Source: Castellaniella sp049650445 | Lineage (GTDB): Bacteria > Pseudomonadota > Gammaproteobacteria > Burkholderiales > Burkholderiaceae_B | Reading direction: 5' to 3' | DNA: 64,000 bases | NCBI RefSeq assembly: GCF_049650445.1 | Contig: NZ_JBASAD010000011.1 | Location: 62,001 to 126,000, forward strand | In this document: positions 43,847 through 53,656 of the stretch, in pieces | Layout of the letters: each line of letters starts with the position of its first letter | How positions within the stretch are numbered: position 1 is the stretch's first letter | Program-made: the position numbers and the translations under genes | Notes under the pieces: model-generated | The model's database searches: none | Seen by the model: the letters and a program-made list of their open reading frames with translations, nothing else | What the model was told of the DNA's origin: nothing

Positions 43847-46246
43847 CTATCGTCCGGTCAGCGCCCGGTACACGTCCAGGTGTGCCTGGACGATCCGGTC
43901 CAGGCCGAAATCACGTTCCGCCAGCGACCGGCCCGCAGCGCCCATGCGGATCCGCAGATCCTCGTCAGCCGCCAACACCGCGACCGCGTCGGCCAGAGCC
44001 CGCGCATCCCGGGGCGGCACCAGCATGCCGCTGACCCCGGCTTCGATCGCGTCCCGGCATCCCGGCACGTCCGTGGTCACCACGGGCCGGCCGCAGGCAG
44101 CCGCCTCGATCAGGGACTTGGGCAGACCCTCGCGGTAGGACGGCAGTGTCACGATATGGGCTTGCGCGTAGAAACCCGCCACGTCGGCGCATTCGCCCAC
44201 GTAGTCGATGGCGCCTTCGGACTGCCAGCGCAGCAGTTCGTCAGGCTGCACGGATGCGGGGTTTTCCAGGTCGAGGCTGCCCGCCAGACGCCAGCGCAGG
44301 CCCTCGCCCCGAGAGGCCGACAGGCGGGCCGCCTCGACGAATTCGCCCACCCCCTTGTCGCGCAACAGACGGGCGGCCAGCGCCACCGTCACCGGCACCG
44401 AAGGCCAGGGCGCCGGTGCAAAGCGCGCCAGATCGACGCCCGAGCCGCGCAGCAGCACCGCCTGGCCCGGACGCACGACGCCGGCCCGTTCCAGCACGTC
44501 GCGGTCGGCGGTGTTCTGGAAGATGACCCGGCTGTTCGGATGCCCCAGAGCCAGGCGATACAGGATCAACGCCAGGCGCTTGAGGAGACCTCTCAGGCCC
44601 GATCCCTGGATGAACACATAGCCCAGGCCGGAAATCGCCGCGACGTAGGCCGGCACCCCGGCCAGGCGGGCGGCGATGCCGCCGTAGAGCACGGACTTGA
44701 GTGTGACGGCGTGCACCAGATCGGGCCGGACCCGGCGGAACAGACGCCAGATCGCCCACAGGCTGCGGGCCTCGGTCCAGGGCCGCATGCTGGTGCGCGA
44801 CAGAGGCAGGACGTGATGTGTCAGACCCAGCGCCTCGAGTTGCGCCACGGCCGGGCCGCCCATGGAGGCGACGTGGACTTCGTAGCCCGCATCGCGGGCG
44901 GCCAGAGCGACCGGCAAGCGGTGGGACACCAGAAAGGCCGGATTGGTGATGAAAAACAGCAGCCGGGGGGCCGAGATGGCGGCGCCCGATGAGACCACAT
45001 CCGCCGTCGAAGTCGAGGCTGCGGCCAAAGCCGTCGCGTCATCCGGACCACCCGTCCTCCGCCCCTTTCCGGACCCCGGGAAATCAGCGGCCAGGCGGCG
45101 CCAGACGGCTTCGTAGCGGTCCACCATGGTCTGCAGGCTGTAGCGTTGCTCGACGGAGGCACGTGCCGCGTCGCGGCGCGCCGGCCATTGCGGATCACGC
45201 ACGGCACCCACGGCCCTGTCGATGGCGTCCGCCAAAGCCGAAGCATCCCCCGGCGGCGCAACCCAGCCATGTTCGCCCACGATGTCGGCGGCATCGCCCA
45301 CGTCAGTCACGACGCAGGCCACGCCGGAGGCCATGGCCTCGGACACCACGTTGGGAAAACCTTCGGCCTTGCTCGACAGCACATGGATGTCCAGCGCCCG
45401 CATCAGCGCCGGCACGTCGTCGCGCCGCCCCAGGAAGATCAGATGGTCCAGCAGGCCGTAGTGCCGCGCCAGGGCGATCAGGTCCGCGTTGTCGCGCGAC
45501 ATGCCCAGCCCGATCAGCACGCAGCGCAGATCCGGATGGGCGCGCACGCTCAAGGCCAGCGCCGCCAGCAGGTTTTCATGGTCTTTCAGCGGATTCCAGC
45601 GCGCCACGCTGCCCAGCAGCGGCGCGCCCTCGGGCACGCCCCAGCGGGCGCGCAGTTCGGCAACGCCCGCCGCGTCCGGGTGCCAGACGTCCAGGTCGTA
45701 GCCATTGGGCACAACCAGCACCCGATCGGCGCGGTAGCCCCAGCCCCGGTGGACCTCGGCCGCCTTGCGGGCGCAGGCGACGATGACGCCCGGCACCCAG
45801 CCCGATACGCGGGCGCAGGCCCAGGCGGCCAGACGGGAGGAACGGCTGCTTTCACCCAGGCTGACGCCCGAATTGCGCACCCCCCAGGCCACGGCGCGGA
45901 TACCGGCCAGGCGTGCCGCCAGGCCGGCGATCAGGTCGGCGTGGTACATCCAGGTCTGCACCACGTCAGGACGGCGTTCGCGCAGCAAACGGAACAGCCG
46001 CCACAGGCCACGCACATTCCCCGCCCAGCCCTGCATGTCCAGACAGATCACCTCGACGCCAGCTTCGCGCAGCCGCGCGCCCATGACGCCTTCGCCACGC
46101 ATGGACACCACCGTATGCCGGACCGTGCTGCCGGGCGCCGTGGCCAGGCGAAACAGCACGGTTTCGGCGCCGCCATGCAGCAGACCCGAAATCACGTGCA
46201 TCACCCGCAAGGGATAGCCAGGCTGTCCCGCCTCGTTTTCATTCAT
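43847..46246 (-). CDS. Bimodular glycosyltransferase: two GT4 enzymes in one chain
   Basis: 799 residues, twice the usual GT4 length. Module 1 (about 13-390) begins LRVMHVISGLLHGGAETVLF and has the donor-site motif SKAEGFPNVVSEAMASG with E295 and E303. A low-complexity linker rich in Ser, Thr, Ala and Asp (391-425) follows. Module 2 (about 427-799) starts again with RLLFFITNPAFLVSHRLPVA and has its own PSYREGLPKSLIEAAACG motif. Each should transfer one nucleotide-activated sugar with retention, so one polypeptide may add two successive sugars. It is the last gene of the polysaccharide operon, overlapping the previous one by ATGA. There is no stop or frameshift at the join. Confidence 0.9.
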   Translation of the reverse strand: MNENEAGQPGYPLRVMHVISGLLHGGAETVLFRLATAPGSTVRHTVVSMRGEGVMGARLREAGVEVICLDMQGWAGNVRGLWRLFRLLRERRPDVVQTWMYHADLIAGLAARLAGIRAVAWGVRNSGVSLGESSRSSRLAAWACARVSGWVPGVIVACARKAAEVHRGWGYRADRVLVVPNGYDLDVWHPDAAGVAELRARWGVPEGAPLLGSVARWNPLKDHENLLAALALSVRAHPDLRCVLIGLGMSRDNADLIALARHYGLLDHLIFLGRRDDVPALMRALDIHVLSSKAEGFPNVVSEAMASGVACVVTDVGDAADIVGEHGWVAPPGDASALADAIDRAVGAVRDPQWPARRDAARASVEQRYSLQTMVDRYEAVWRRLAADFPGSGKGRRTGGPDDATALAAASTSTADVVSSGAAISAPRLLFFITNPAFLVSHRLPVALAARDAGYEVHVASMGGPAVAQLEALGLTHHVLPLSRTSMRPWTEARSLWAIWRLFRRVRPDLVHAVTLKSVLYGGIAARLAGVPAYVAAISGLGYVFIQGSGLRGLLKRLALILYRLALGHPNSRVIFQNTADRDVLERAGVVRPGQAVLLRGSGVDLARFAPAPWPSVPVTVALAARLLRDKGVGEFVEAARLSASRGEGLRWRLAGSLDLENPASVQPDELLRWQSEGAIDYVGECADVAGFYAQAHIVTLPSYREGLPKSLIEAAACGRPVVTTDVPGCRDAIEAGVSGMLVPPRDARALADAVAVLAADEDLRIRMGAAGRSLAERDFGLDRIVQAHLDVYRALTGR

Positions 46247-47430
46247 GAAGTTTCCTCGTCATCGCCACCCAGCGTCCCGTCCGCATCCGTCCAGGCATCA
46301 TCCCAGGCCCGCAGAACGGCGTCCAGCCCGTAGCGGGCCCGCACCGACTCGGCCGCCGCCCGGCCCCGGGCTTCCCGCTCGTCGGGGCTGGCGCGCATCA
46401 CCTGCAGCAGAGCCCGGCTCAGCGCCGCCTCGTCGTCCAGCGGCACCAGCTCGGCCAGGGTGCCGTCCAGCGTCAGTTCCGACGGTCCCGAGGGGCAGTC
46501 CGTCGCCACGCAGGGCAAGCCCAGCGCCATGGCTTCGAGCAGCGCGTTCGGAAAACCTTCGACGCGGGAATTCAGCACGAAGGCATGGGCTGTGGCCAGG
46601 TCCTCCCAGGGGGTCCGGCTGAAACCGGGCAGCCGGACGCGGGATTCCAGCCCCAATTCGCGGACGCGCTGCAGGCAGGCCTCACGCTGCGCGCCCTCGC
46701 CCCAGATGCACAAATCCCAAGCGGGGCAGTGCGGCGCGATCGCGGCGAAGCATTCGATCAGCCGGTCGAATTGTTTGACGGGATTGAAGCGCCCCAGCGC
46801 AGCCAGGGTGTGGCGCGGTCCCGCGGGTTCGTGGTCCCGGCGCTCCGGCAGTCCGTCGGGCAAGGGATTGGGGATCACCGCGAGGCGGCGCACGCCCGGC
46901 GCCACCTGCAGCAAATGGTGTGCGCTGCGGCGTGTCTGTACGGCGACGCGGCGCGCCCAGGGGTAGGTCCAACGCCGCAAGCGGCGCAGGCTGGTTTCCA
47001 GATTGACGCTGTGGGCCGGGTCGGTGCGTTCGCCAACGACCAGCGGCAGGCCCAGGCCGCGCAGGGCCAGCAGCGCCGTCACATTGACGTTGGTCAGAAA
47101 GGACAGCACCCGGTCGGGACGGGATTCCCGCGCCAGACGCCGCAGGGCAGCGAGCTTGGCCACGGGGCGCAACCAGGCCGGGCCGCGCATCAGGTCGGCC
47201 AGCCACAGCAGGCGCACGCCGGGGTCCAGCACCTGGTCGCAGCGCCCGCGTCCGGAATAGCAGCACACCAGGGTGACCTCGTCACCGCGCCGTGCCCAGG
47301 CATTGGCCAGTGTGGCCGCCACGCGCTCGGCGCCCCCCCCGTGCATGGAACTGACGAGAAACAGCATCCGCCTCGGCCGGCCGGCCGAGGCGTCGTGAGA
47401 GACCATGCGAGAATCGGCCGGCTCCGTCAT
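46243..47430 (-). CDS. Glycosyltransferase family 4 protein
   Basis: 395 residues of GT-B fold. The N-terminal domain starts RRMLFLVSSMHGGGAERVAATLANAW, where GGGAERV is the acceptor-side loop, and the C-terminal donor domain has NSRVEGFPNALLEAMALGLP with the E-x7-E pair. I chose the ATG at 47430, preceded by GAGAGGG, which overlaps the stop of the upstream glycosyltransferase gene by one base (TGATG). Similarity to the neighbouring enzyme (RRLRRWTYPWA, GEGAQREA) shows that the two arose by duplication. The sugar donor is unknown. Confidence 0.9.
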   Translation of the reverse strand: MTEPADSRMVSHDASAGRPRRMLFLVSSMHGGGAERVAATLANAWARRGDEVTLVCCYSGRGRCDQVLDPGVRLLWLADLMRGPAWLRPVAKLAALRRLARESRPDRVLSFLTNVNVTALLALRGLGLPLVVGERTDPAHSVNLETSLRRLRRWTYPWARRVAVQTRRSAHHLLQVAPGVRRLAVIPNPLPDGLPERRDHEPAGPRHTLAALGRFNPVKQFDRLIECFAAIAPHCPAWDLCIWGEGAQREACLQRVRELGLESRVRLPGFSRTPWEDLATAHAFVLNSRVEGFPNALLEAMALGLPCVATDCPSGPSELTLDGTLAELVPLDDEAALSRALLQVMRASPDEREARGRAAAESVRARYGLDAVLRAWDDAWTDADGTLGGDDEETS

Positions 47431-48557
47431 CAGTTGACCCTCTCGCCCTGGAACACCTGTTCCCACAGGGCCATGATGCGCGCAGTGCCAAAGCGGTCAC
47501 GCGCATCGACGGCGCGGCCGGCCAGCCGCGACCGCAGTCCGGCATCGGCCATCAGTTCGGTCAGGCCGGCCGCCAGGGCGTCGGGATCGTCGATCGGCCG
47601 GACCAGCACGCCGTCCAGACCCTCGCGGATGATTTCCCGGGGACCGGTGTCGCAATCGGCCGCCACGCACGGCAGGCCGCAGGCCATGGCTTCGATCAAG
47701 GTGTTCGACAGGCCCTCGGCCTGGGAGCTGAGCACGTACAGGTCCGCAGCGCCGTACCAGGCCGCCATATTGCCGACGCGTCCCGGCAGGCTGACGCGCT
47801 CGCCCAGACCCAGCTCGTCGCGCAGGGACTCCAGCGCCTCGCGCTGCTCGCCTTCGCCCAGAATGGTCAGATCCCAGTCGGGGAACAACGCCGCCAGTTG
47901 AGCAAAAGCCCGCAACAGGCCGTCGAAACCCTTGACCGGATGCAGACGACCTACGGCCAGCAGACGATGGCGGCCGGGCACGCACGGCGGCTCCAGCACC
48001 GGCTCGCCCTCGACCAGCGGCCAGCGCACGGCGTTGGGAATGACCTGGGCGCGGACACCGGGCAGATGTTCGTCCAGCCACTGCGCCGTGCCCCGGGTCA
48101 GGGCGACGACCGCGTCGGCGCGCGGATAGGTCCAGCGGCGCAGCCGTTCCCAGAAGGCCGGCAACGGCAGGCTGGGCGGATGGGCATGCTCGGTGGCGAT
48201 CACGCGGGCACGCCCGCGCGCGGCCAGCACCGCCAGCACCGAGCCCCGGGTCATCATGCCCAGCACCACGGCCGGGCGGTGGCGGCGCACCAGCCGGCGC
48301 AGCGCCCAGACCCGCATCAGATTGCCCCACAAGGCGCCCACCGGGCCCGCACTGTCGCCCGCCAGCCCCAGCGCGTGGCGCCGCACGCCCTCCGGCAGCG
48401 GATAGGCGTCCTCACGATCATCGGTCTGGGTCACGATCATCACGCGGCAGCCGCGCGCCAACCAGCCGGCGGCCAGATCCACCGCCACGCGCTCGGCGCC
48501 GCCGCCCCGCAGCGAATGGATCACGATCATCAGGTCGATCCGTTCCACGTTCATCAT
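47430..48557 (-). CDS. Glycosyltransferase family 4 protein
   Basis: 375 residues of GT-B fold, GT4 type: the N-terminal LMIVIHSLRGGGAERVAVDLAAGW, and the donor domain with LAVGRLHPVKGFDGLLRAFA and SSQAEGLSNTLIEAMACGLP (E-x7-E). It resembles the next gene's product along its whole length. AAGGGGGC precedes the tandem ATGs at 48557/48554. It probably adds a sugar to the lipid-linked repeat unit at the cytoplasmic face of the membrane. Confidence 0.92.
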   Translation of the reverse strand: MMNVERIDLMIVIHSLRGGGAERVAVDLAAGWLARGCRVMIVTQTDDREDAYPLPEGVRRHALGLAGDSAGPVGALWGNLMRVWALRRLVRRHRPAVVLGMMTRGSVLAVLAARGRARVIATEHAHPPSLPLPAFWERLRRWTYPRADAVVALTRGTAQWLDEHLPGVRAQVIPNAVRWPLVEGEPVLEPPCVPGRHRLLAVGRLHPVKGFDGLLRAFAQLAALFPDWDLTILGEGEQREALESLRDELGLGERVSLPGRVGNMAAWYGAADLYVLSSQAEGLSNTLIEAMACGLPCVAADCDTGPREIIREGLDGVLVRPIDDPDALAAGLTELMADAGLRSRLAGRAVDARDRFGTARIMALWEQVFQGERVN

Positions 48558-48594
48558 GCCCCCTTGACGCTGCGCTTGGGACTACCCGACACGC

Positions 48595-49950
48595 TCACGA
48601 CTTCAATTCCTCTGACGGTTGTACACGCCGCCAGGCCAGGCCCAGGTAGCAGACATAGGACAAGGCGTACATGCAGGCAGTCGCCAGCATGATGCCCGCC
48701 GCGCCCATGGACGGCGCCAGCACGGTGTTCATCCAGGCCTTGATGCCGAAATTCAGGACAGCGATGGCCGCCATCCAGCCGTAGCGATTCTGGCTGGCCA
48801 GCAACTGCACCAGGATCAGCACACCGAAATAGAACGGCAACTGCAACATGCCCCAGCGCAGCACGTGCGCCACGGCGACCGTGTCCTGCGCAGTGAAGGC
48901 GCCGCGTTCGAACAGCAGCGACACCAGCCAGGGCGCCAGCCACCAGCCGATCAGCACCACGATGGCGCCCAGCCCCAGCAGTACAAACGACCACTTCAGC
49001 GCCATGGCGCGGGCATGCGCCGCATCGCCTCGGGCCTGAATGTCGGCCAGCACCGGCAGCGCCGCCCGACCGACCGAGGCCGCCCCCAGGCCGATCATCA
49101 GCGACAGCAGCCGCGCCGCGTAGCCCAGGGTCGCATTGGCGTTGGCACCCAGTCCGGCCGCCGTGTACTGATCGAGGGGACCGACGAAACTCATGGCCAG
49201 TTGGCCGACCAGCATGATGCCGGCGGCGGCCGCCAGGCTGGACCACTGCGGCGCGTGCCGGCTCAGGCGCGGCCGCACCGGCACACGGTCCGCGCGTCGC
49301 GCCAGGAGATCCTGCCACACGGCCTGGACGGCATAACCCAGCAGCGTGCCCCAGAGCAGCGGCAGCACCCCGGCGCCCGCAGGTGCCGCCAGCACACAGA
49401 CCAGGATGGCCAGAGCCGGCACGCTGTCGAGCAGGGTGTTGATGTGGCGTTCGTGCGCCCGCAGGCGCGCCGCACCCAGGCCCGTCCAGACCGTGAAGAA
49501 GGCGGCCGGCGCAAAGCCCAGGATCAGCAGCAGGCTCATGTCGCGCACGGTGGACGACAAACCCTGCCCCGCCACGTCCAGAATCATCGGCCAGGCCAGG
49601 CCCAGCAAGACGGCCGCCACGGCCCCCAGCACCCAGGCCCAGCCCTGCAGTTCGCCCAGGAAGCGACTGTGTTGAGCAGGCTCGTCCTGACGGCTGCGCA
49701 CCAGAGCCGGGATCAGCACCACGGAACAGGCGCCGACCAGCGTCACCGGCAGCCAGCTCGCGATCGTCAGCGTGAACTGGTAAGCGTCCACGGCATCGCT
49801 GACGCCGTAGCGGTACGCCACCGCCATTTCCTTGACCGCGCCCACGGCCTTGCCCATCAACAGGAAAAAGGCCACGCGGGCCGCGCCCAGGGCGATGCGG
49901 CGATGATCGGCGTGCAACTCCGCCAGCCGGCGTTTCAGCGGCGCGAACAC
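48595..49950 (-). CDS. MVIN/MurJ-family lipid-linked oligosaccharide flippase (Wzx-like)
   Basis: 451 residues with 12 or more membrane helices. The N-terminal VAFFLLMGKAVGAVKEMAVAYRYGVSDAVDAYQF matches the MVIN family (G-x-x-K-E-x-x-x-A-x-x-x-G-x-x-x-x-x-D-A). MurJ itself is about 510 residues with 14 helices, so this shorter protein in a glycosyltransferase operon more likely flips the undecaprenyl-linked polysaccharide unit than lipid II. It lies between the epimerase and the first glycosyltransferase gene. Confidence 0.85.
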   Translation of the reverse strand: MFAPLKRRLAELHADHRRIALGAARVAFFLLMGKAVGAVKEMAVAYRYGVSDAVDAYQFTLTIASWLPVTLVGACSVVLIPALVRSRQDEPAQHSRFLGELQGWAWVLGAVAAVLLGLAWPMILDVAGQGLSSTVRDMSLLLILGFAPAAFFTVWTGLGAARLRAHERHINTLLDSVPALAILVCVLAAPAGAGVLPLLWGTLLGYAVQAVWQDLLARRADRVPVRPRLSRHAPQWSSLAAAAGIMLVGQLAMSFVGPLDQYTAAGLGANANATLGYAARLLSLMIGLGAASVGRAALPVLADIQARGDAAHARAMALKWSFVLLGLGAIVVLIGWWLAPWLVSLLFERGAFTAQDTVAVAHVLRWGMLQLPFYFGVLILVQLLASQNRYGWMAAIAVLNFGIKAWMNTVLAPSMGAAGIMLATACMYALSYVCYLGLAWRRVQPSEELKS

Positions 49951-49988
49951 GTCAACAAGCCCTCACACGTCTCCTCCGCACACCCGGG

Positions 49989-51014
49989 TCAGCTCAGGAA
50001 CTGGACGTACCAGGGCATGGCGACTTCCAGACCCCGCAGGATGTCGAATTGCGGCTCGTAGCCCAGCAGGCCACGCGCCTTGCCGATGTCGGCCTGGGAA
50101 TGGCGCACGTCGCCCGCACGGAAATCGGCATGGCGCGGCGCGCGCGCATAGGCCACGCCGTTGCGCCCCAGGATGCCGCGCAGGTGCTCGAACAATTCGT
50201 TCAGGGAAGTGCGGGCGTTGAAGGCGACGTTATAGACCTGGTTGACGCCGTCCGGGCCGGCCAGGGACGCCAGCACATTGGCCTGGACGACGTTGTCGAT
50301 GTAGCAGAAATCGCGGCTGGTCTCGCCGTCGCCGTTGATCACGACCTCCTGGTCGCGGATCATGGAGGACACCCATTTCGGGATCACGGCCGCGTAGGCG
50401 CCGTCCGGGTCCTGGCGCTGGCCGAAGACGTTGAAATAGCGCAGGCCGACGGTCTTGAAGCCATAGGCGCGGGCAAATACATCCGCGTACAGTTCGTTGA
50501 CATACTTGGTGACCGCGTAGGGCGACAGCGGCTTGCCGATCAGGTCCTCGACCTTGGGCAGGCCGGGATGGTCGCCGTACGTCGAGCTGGAGGCCGCATA
50601 GACGAAGGATTCGACCTGGGCATCGCGCGCCGCCACCAGCATGTTCAACTGGCCGCCGACGTTGACCGCGTTGGTGGTCAAGGGATCGTTCAGCGAACGC
50701 GGCACCGAGCCCAACGCCGCCTGGTGCAGCACGTGGCGCACGCCCTTGACCGCCTGCTGGCAGGTGTCCAGGTCGCGGATGTCGCCCTCGATGAAGCGGA
50801 AGCGCGCCCACTGCGCAGGGCTGACGCGGGACTCGACCTCGTCCAGGTTGTGCCGGTAGCCGGTGGAAAAATTATCCAGGCCGACGACCGTCTGACCCAG
50901 CCCCAGCAGGGCTTCGAGCAGATTGGAGCCGATGAAGCCGGCGCAGCCCGTCACCAGCCAGGTGCGGGGCTGCGCCTGGAGCTCGGCCCGGACGGATTCG
51001 TAGCGAGAAGTCAT
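49989..51014 (-). CDS. tviC: UDP-N-acetylglucosamine/hexosamine-uronate 4-epimerase (WbpP/TviC-like SDR)
   Basis: 341 residues of the extended short-chain dehydrogenase family. The NAD loop VTGCAGFIGSNLLE is near residue 21, the catalytic Y-x-x-x-K is in SPYAVTKYVNEL, and SSTYGDHPGLPKVED is the serine region. The long N-terminal extension before the NAD loop (MTSRYESVRAELQAQPRTWL) is typical of WbpP/TviC. It interconverts UDP-GlcNAc and UDP-GalNAc or their uronic acids. With the preceding 6-dehydrogenase it would supply UDP-GalNAcA. Nine bases separate the two genes. Confidence 0.9.
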   Translation of the reverse strand: MTSRYESVRAELQAQPRTWLVTGCAGFIGSNLLEALLGLGQTVVGLDNFSTGYRHNLDEVESRVSPAQWARFRFIEGDIRDLDTCQQAVKGVRHVLHQAALGSVPRSLNDPLTTNAVNVGGQLNMLVAARDAQVESFVYAASSSTYGDHPGLPKVEDLIGKPLSPYAVTKYVNELYADVFARAYGFKTVGLRYFNVFGQRQDPDGAYAAVIPKWVSSMIRDQEVVINGDGETSRDFCYIDNVVQANVLASLAGPDGVNQVYNVAFNARTSLNELFEHLRGILGRNGVAYARAPRHADFRAGDVRHSQADIGKARGLLGYEPQFDILRGLEVAMPWYVQFLS

Positions 51015-51023
51015 GCAAAAGCC

Positions 51024-52298
<1,275 letters not shown>

Positions 52299-52341
52299 TT
52301 GGTTCTCCCCGGCATCAATGCCGATTTGACGATATGAAATT

Positions 52342-53484
52342 TTAATCGCGCCGTACGCCCCGCCCCAGGGACGGCAACAGCAGCCAGCGCGGCCGTCGCC
52401 AGGTCACCAGGCGGATGTACAGCCAGATGTAGGCTGCGGCGAAAACGCCCATGCTCAGGCACAGCAGCCAGGCGTTGTCCCACCAGAGCGTGGCGGGCAC
52501 CAGCCCGATCAGCGCCAGCACCCACAGATAGGGCGAGGTCATGGCGTTGCACAGCGCCGGCAGCGCATGGCGGCGGTCTCGGCTGAACGTGATGCGTACC
52601 AGACGGCGAAACACCAGTTGATGCAGGTGCAGCGCGTCGGGCTGATCCACCGGCACGCCACGTTTGAACTTGCGGCGCCAGATGGAAAACAGCGTCTCGA
52701 AGACCGGGTAGAACAGCACGGCCAAGGCATAGAAGGGCGACACCCCGGGATTGCGCACCACCAGTTGCACGGCCAGCTCAGCCAGCATGAAGCCGACGAA
52801 ATACGCCCCGCCATCGCCCAGGAAGACCCGGCCGAAGGGAAAATTCCAGACCAGAAAGCCCAGGGTCGCGGAGGCCAGGGACGTGGCGATGAGGAAAATG
52901 GGCATGTCCTGAACCTGCCAGGCGACCAGAGCGAGCGACACCGCCATCAGGGTGGCGATCATGCCGGCCAGGCCGTTCATGCCGTCAATGATGTTCAGGG
53001 CGTGCGTGCAACCGCCGACCGCCACCATGGTGAACAGCAGCGAAATGATCGGCCAGGTCGACAGCAGCGTATCGGCCCACGAAAGACCCACGCGCGACAC
53101 GCCGCCCAGCAGCCACCAGGCGATGCCGGCCGACACGAAGGCCGCCAGCAGGCGCTTGCCGGAACCGATGTCCTTGGTGATGTCCTCGAGCAGCCCGGCG
53201 ACGAACACCGGCAGCGCCGACACGAACAGTGCCGGCCACAGCCAGGTCAAGGTCATGTTGCTGGGACCCAGCACCAGCAGACCCGCCAGACTGCCGGCCA
53301 CCACGGCCAGCCCGCCCACCCGGGGCGCTGCGTGGGCATGCATGGCCTGGGGCTTGTGCATGTCCGTATCGCCCGTCAGGCGACCGTGCCAGCGTTCCGA
53401 TACAACGATCAGACCGCCGACCATGAAGGCGACAATTCCGATGATGGGCCAGCCGAGCGTCGCGGACAAATTGGAGGCGTTCAA
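52342..53484 (-). CDS. Undecaprenyl-phosphate sugar-1-phosphate transferase (WecA/MraY family)
   Basis: 380 residues with about ten membrane helices. Family motifs are AAPRVGGLAVV, the aspartates in LLEDITKD, NIIDGMNGLAG (catalytic D and substrate N), FLGDGGAYFVGF and the cytoplasmic DALHLHQLVFRRL histidine motif. It transfers GlcNAc-1-P or a related sugar phosphate to undecaprenyl phosphate and so starts the repeat unit. It is the first gene of the polysaccharide operon, which fits this role. WecA itself is the closest type, but donor specificity is not visible. Confidence 0.9.
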   Translation of the reverse strand: MNASNLSATLGWPIIGIVAFMVGGLIVVSERWHGRLTGDTDMHKPQAMHAHAAPRVGGLAVVAGSLAGLLVLGPSNMTLTWLWPALFVSALPVFVAGLLEDITKDIGSGKRLLAAFVSAGIAWWLLGGVSRVGLSWADTLLSTWPIISLLFTMVAVGGCTHALNIIDGMNGLAGMIATLMAVSLALVAWQVQDMPIFLIATSLASATLGFLVWNFPFGRVFLGDGGAYFVGFMLAELAVQLVVRNPGVSPFYALAVLFYPVFETLFSIWRRKFKRGVPVDQPDALHLHQLVFRRLVRITFSRDRRHALPALCNAMTSPYLWVLALIGLVPATLWWDNAWLLCLSMGVFAAAYIWLYIRLVTWRRPRWLLLPSLGRGVRRD

Positions 53485-53562
53485 GTCAGACCTATTGAGG
53501 TAAAACGAGATTATCGGCCAATTTTGTAACTTGTGGTGCGGCGCAGCGGATACAGATGCAAC

Positions 53563-53596
53563 AAAAGGACCCCGCAGATGTGCGGTATCTGCGGGG
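53563..53596 (-). terminator. Terminator downstream of gabD
   Basis: Minus strand: CCCCGCAGAT (53596-53587), a 7-base loop and ATCTGCGGGG (53579-53570) form a perfect 10-bp stem, followed by TCCTTTTGT. It lies about 60 bases after the gabD stop and before the polysaccharide operon. Confidence 0.8.
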
Positions 53597-53656
53597 CCCC
53601 GTCCGGGCGCACGACCGTCCGACCTGGACCGGACGGCGGATCAAACAGTCACAGGA

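Noticed and set aside
48595..49950. Essential lipid II flippase MurJ
   Set aside because: MVIN family is clear, but the protein is short and sits in a glycosyltransferase operon, so a polysaccharide flippase is more likely.
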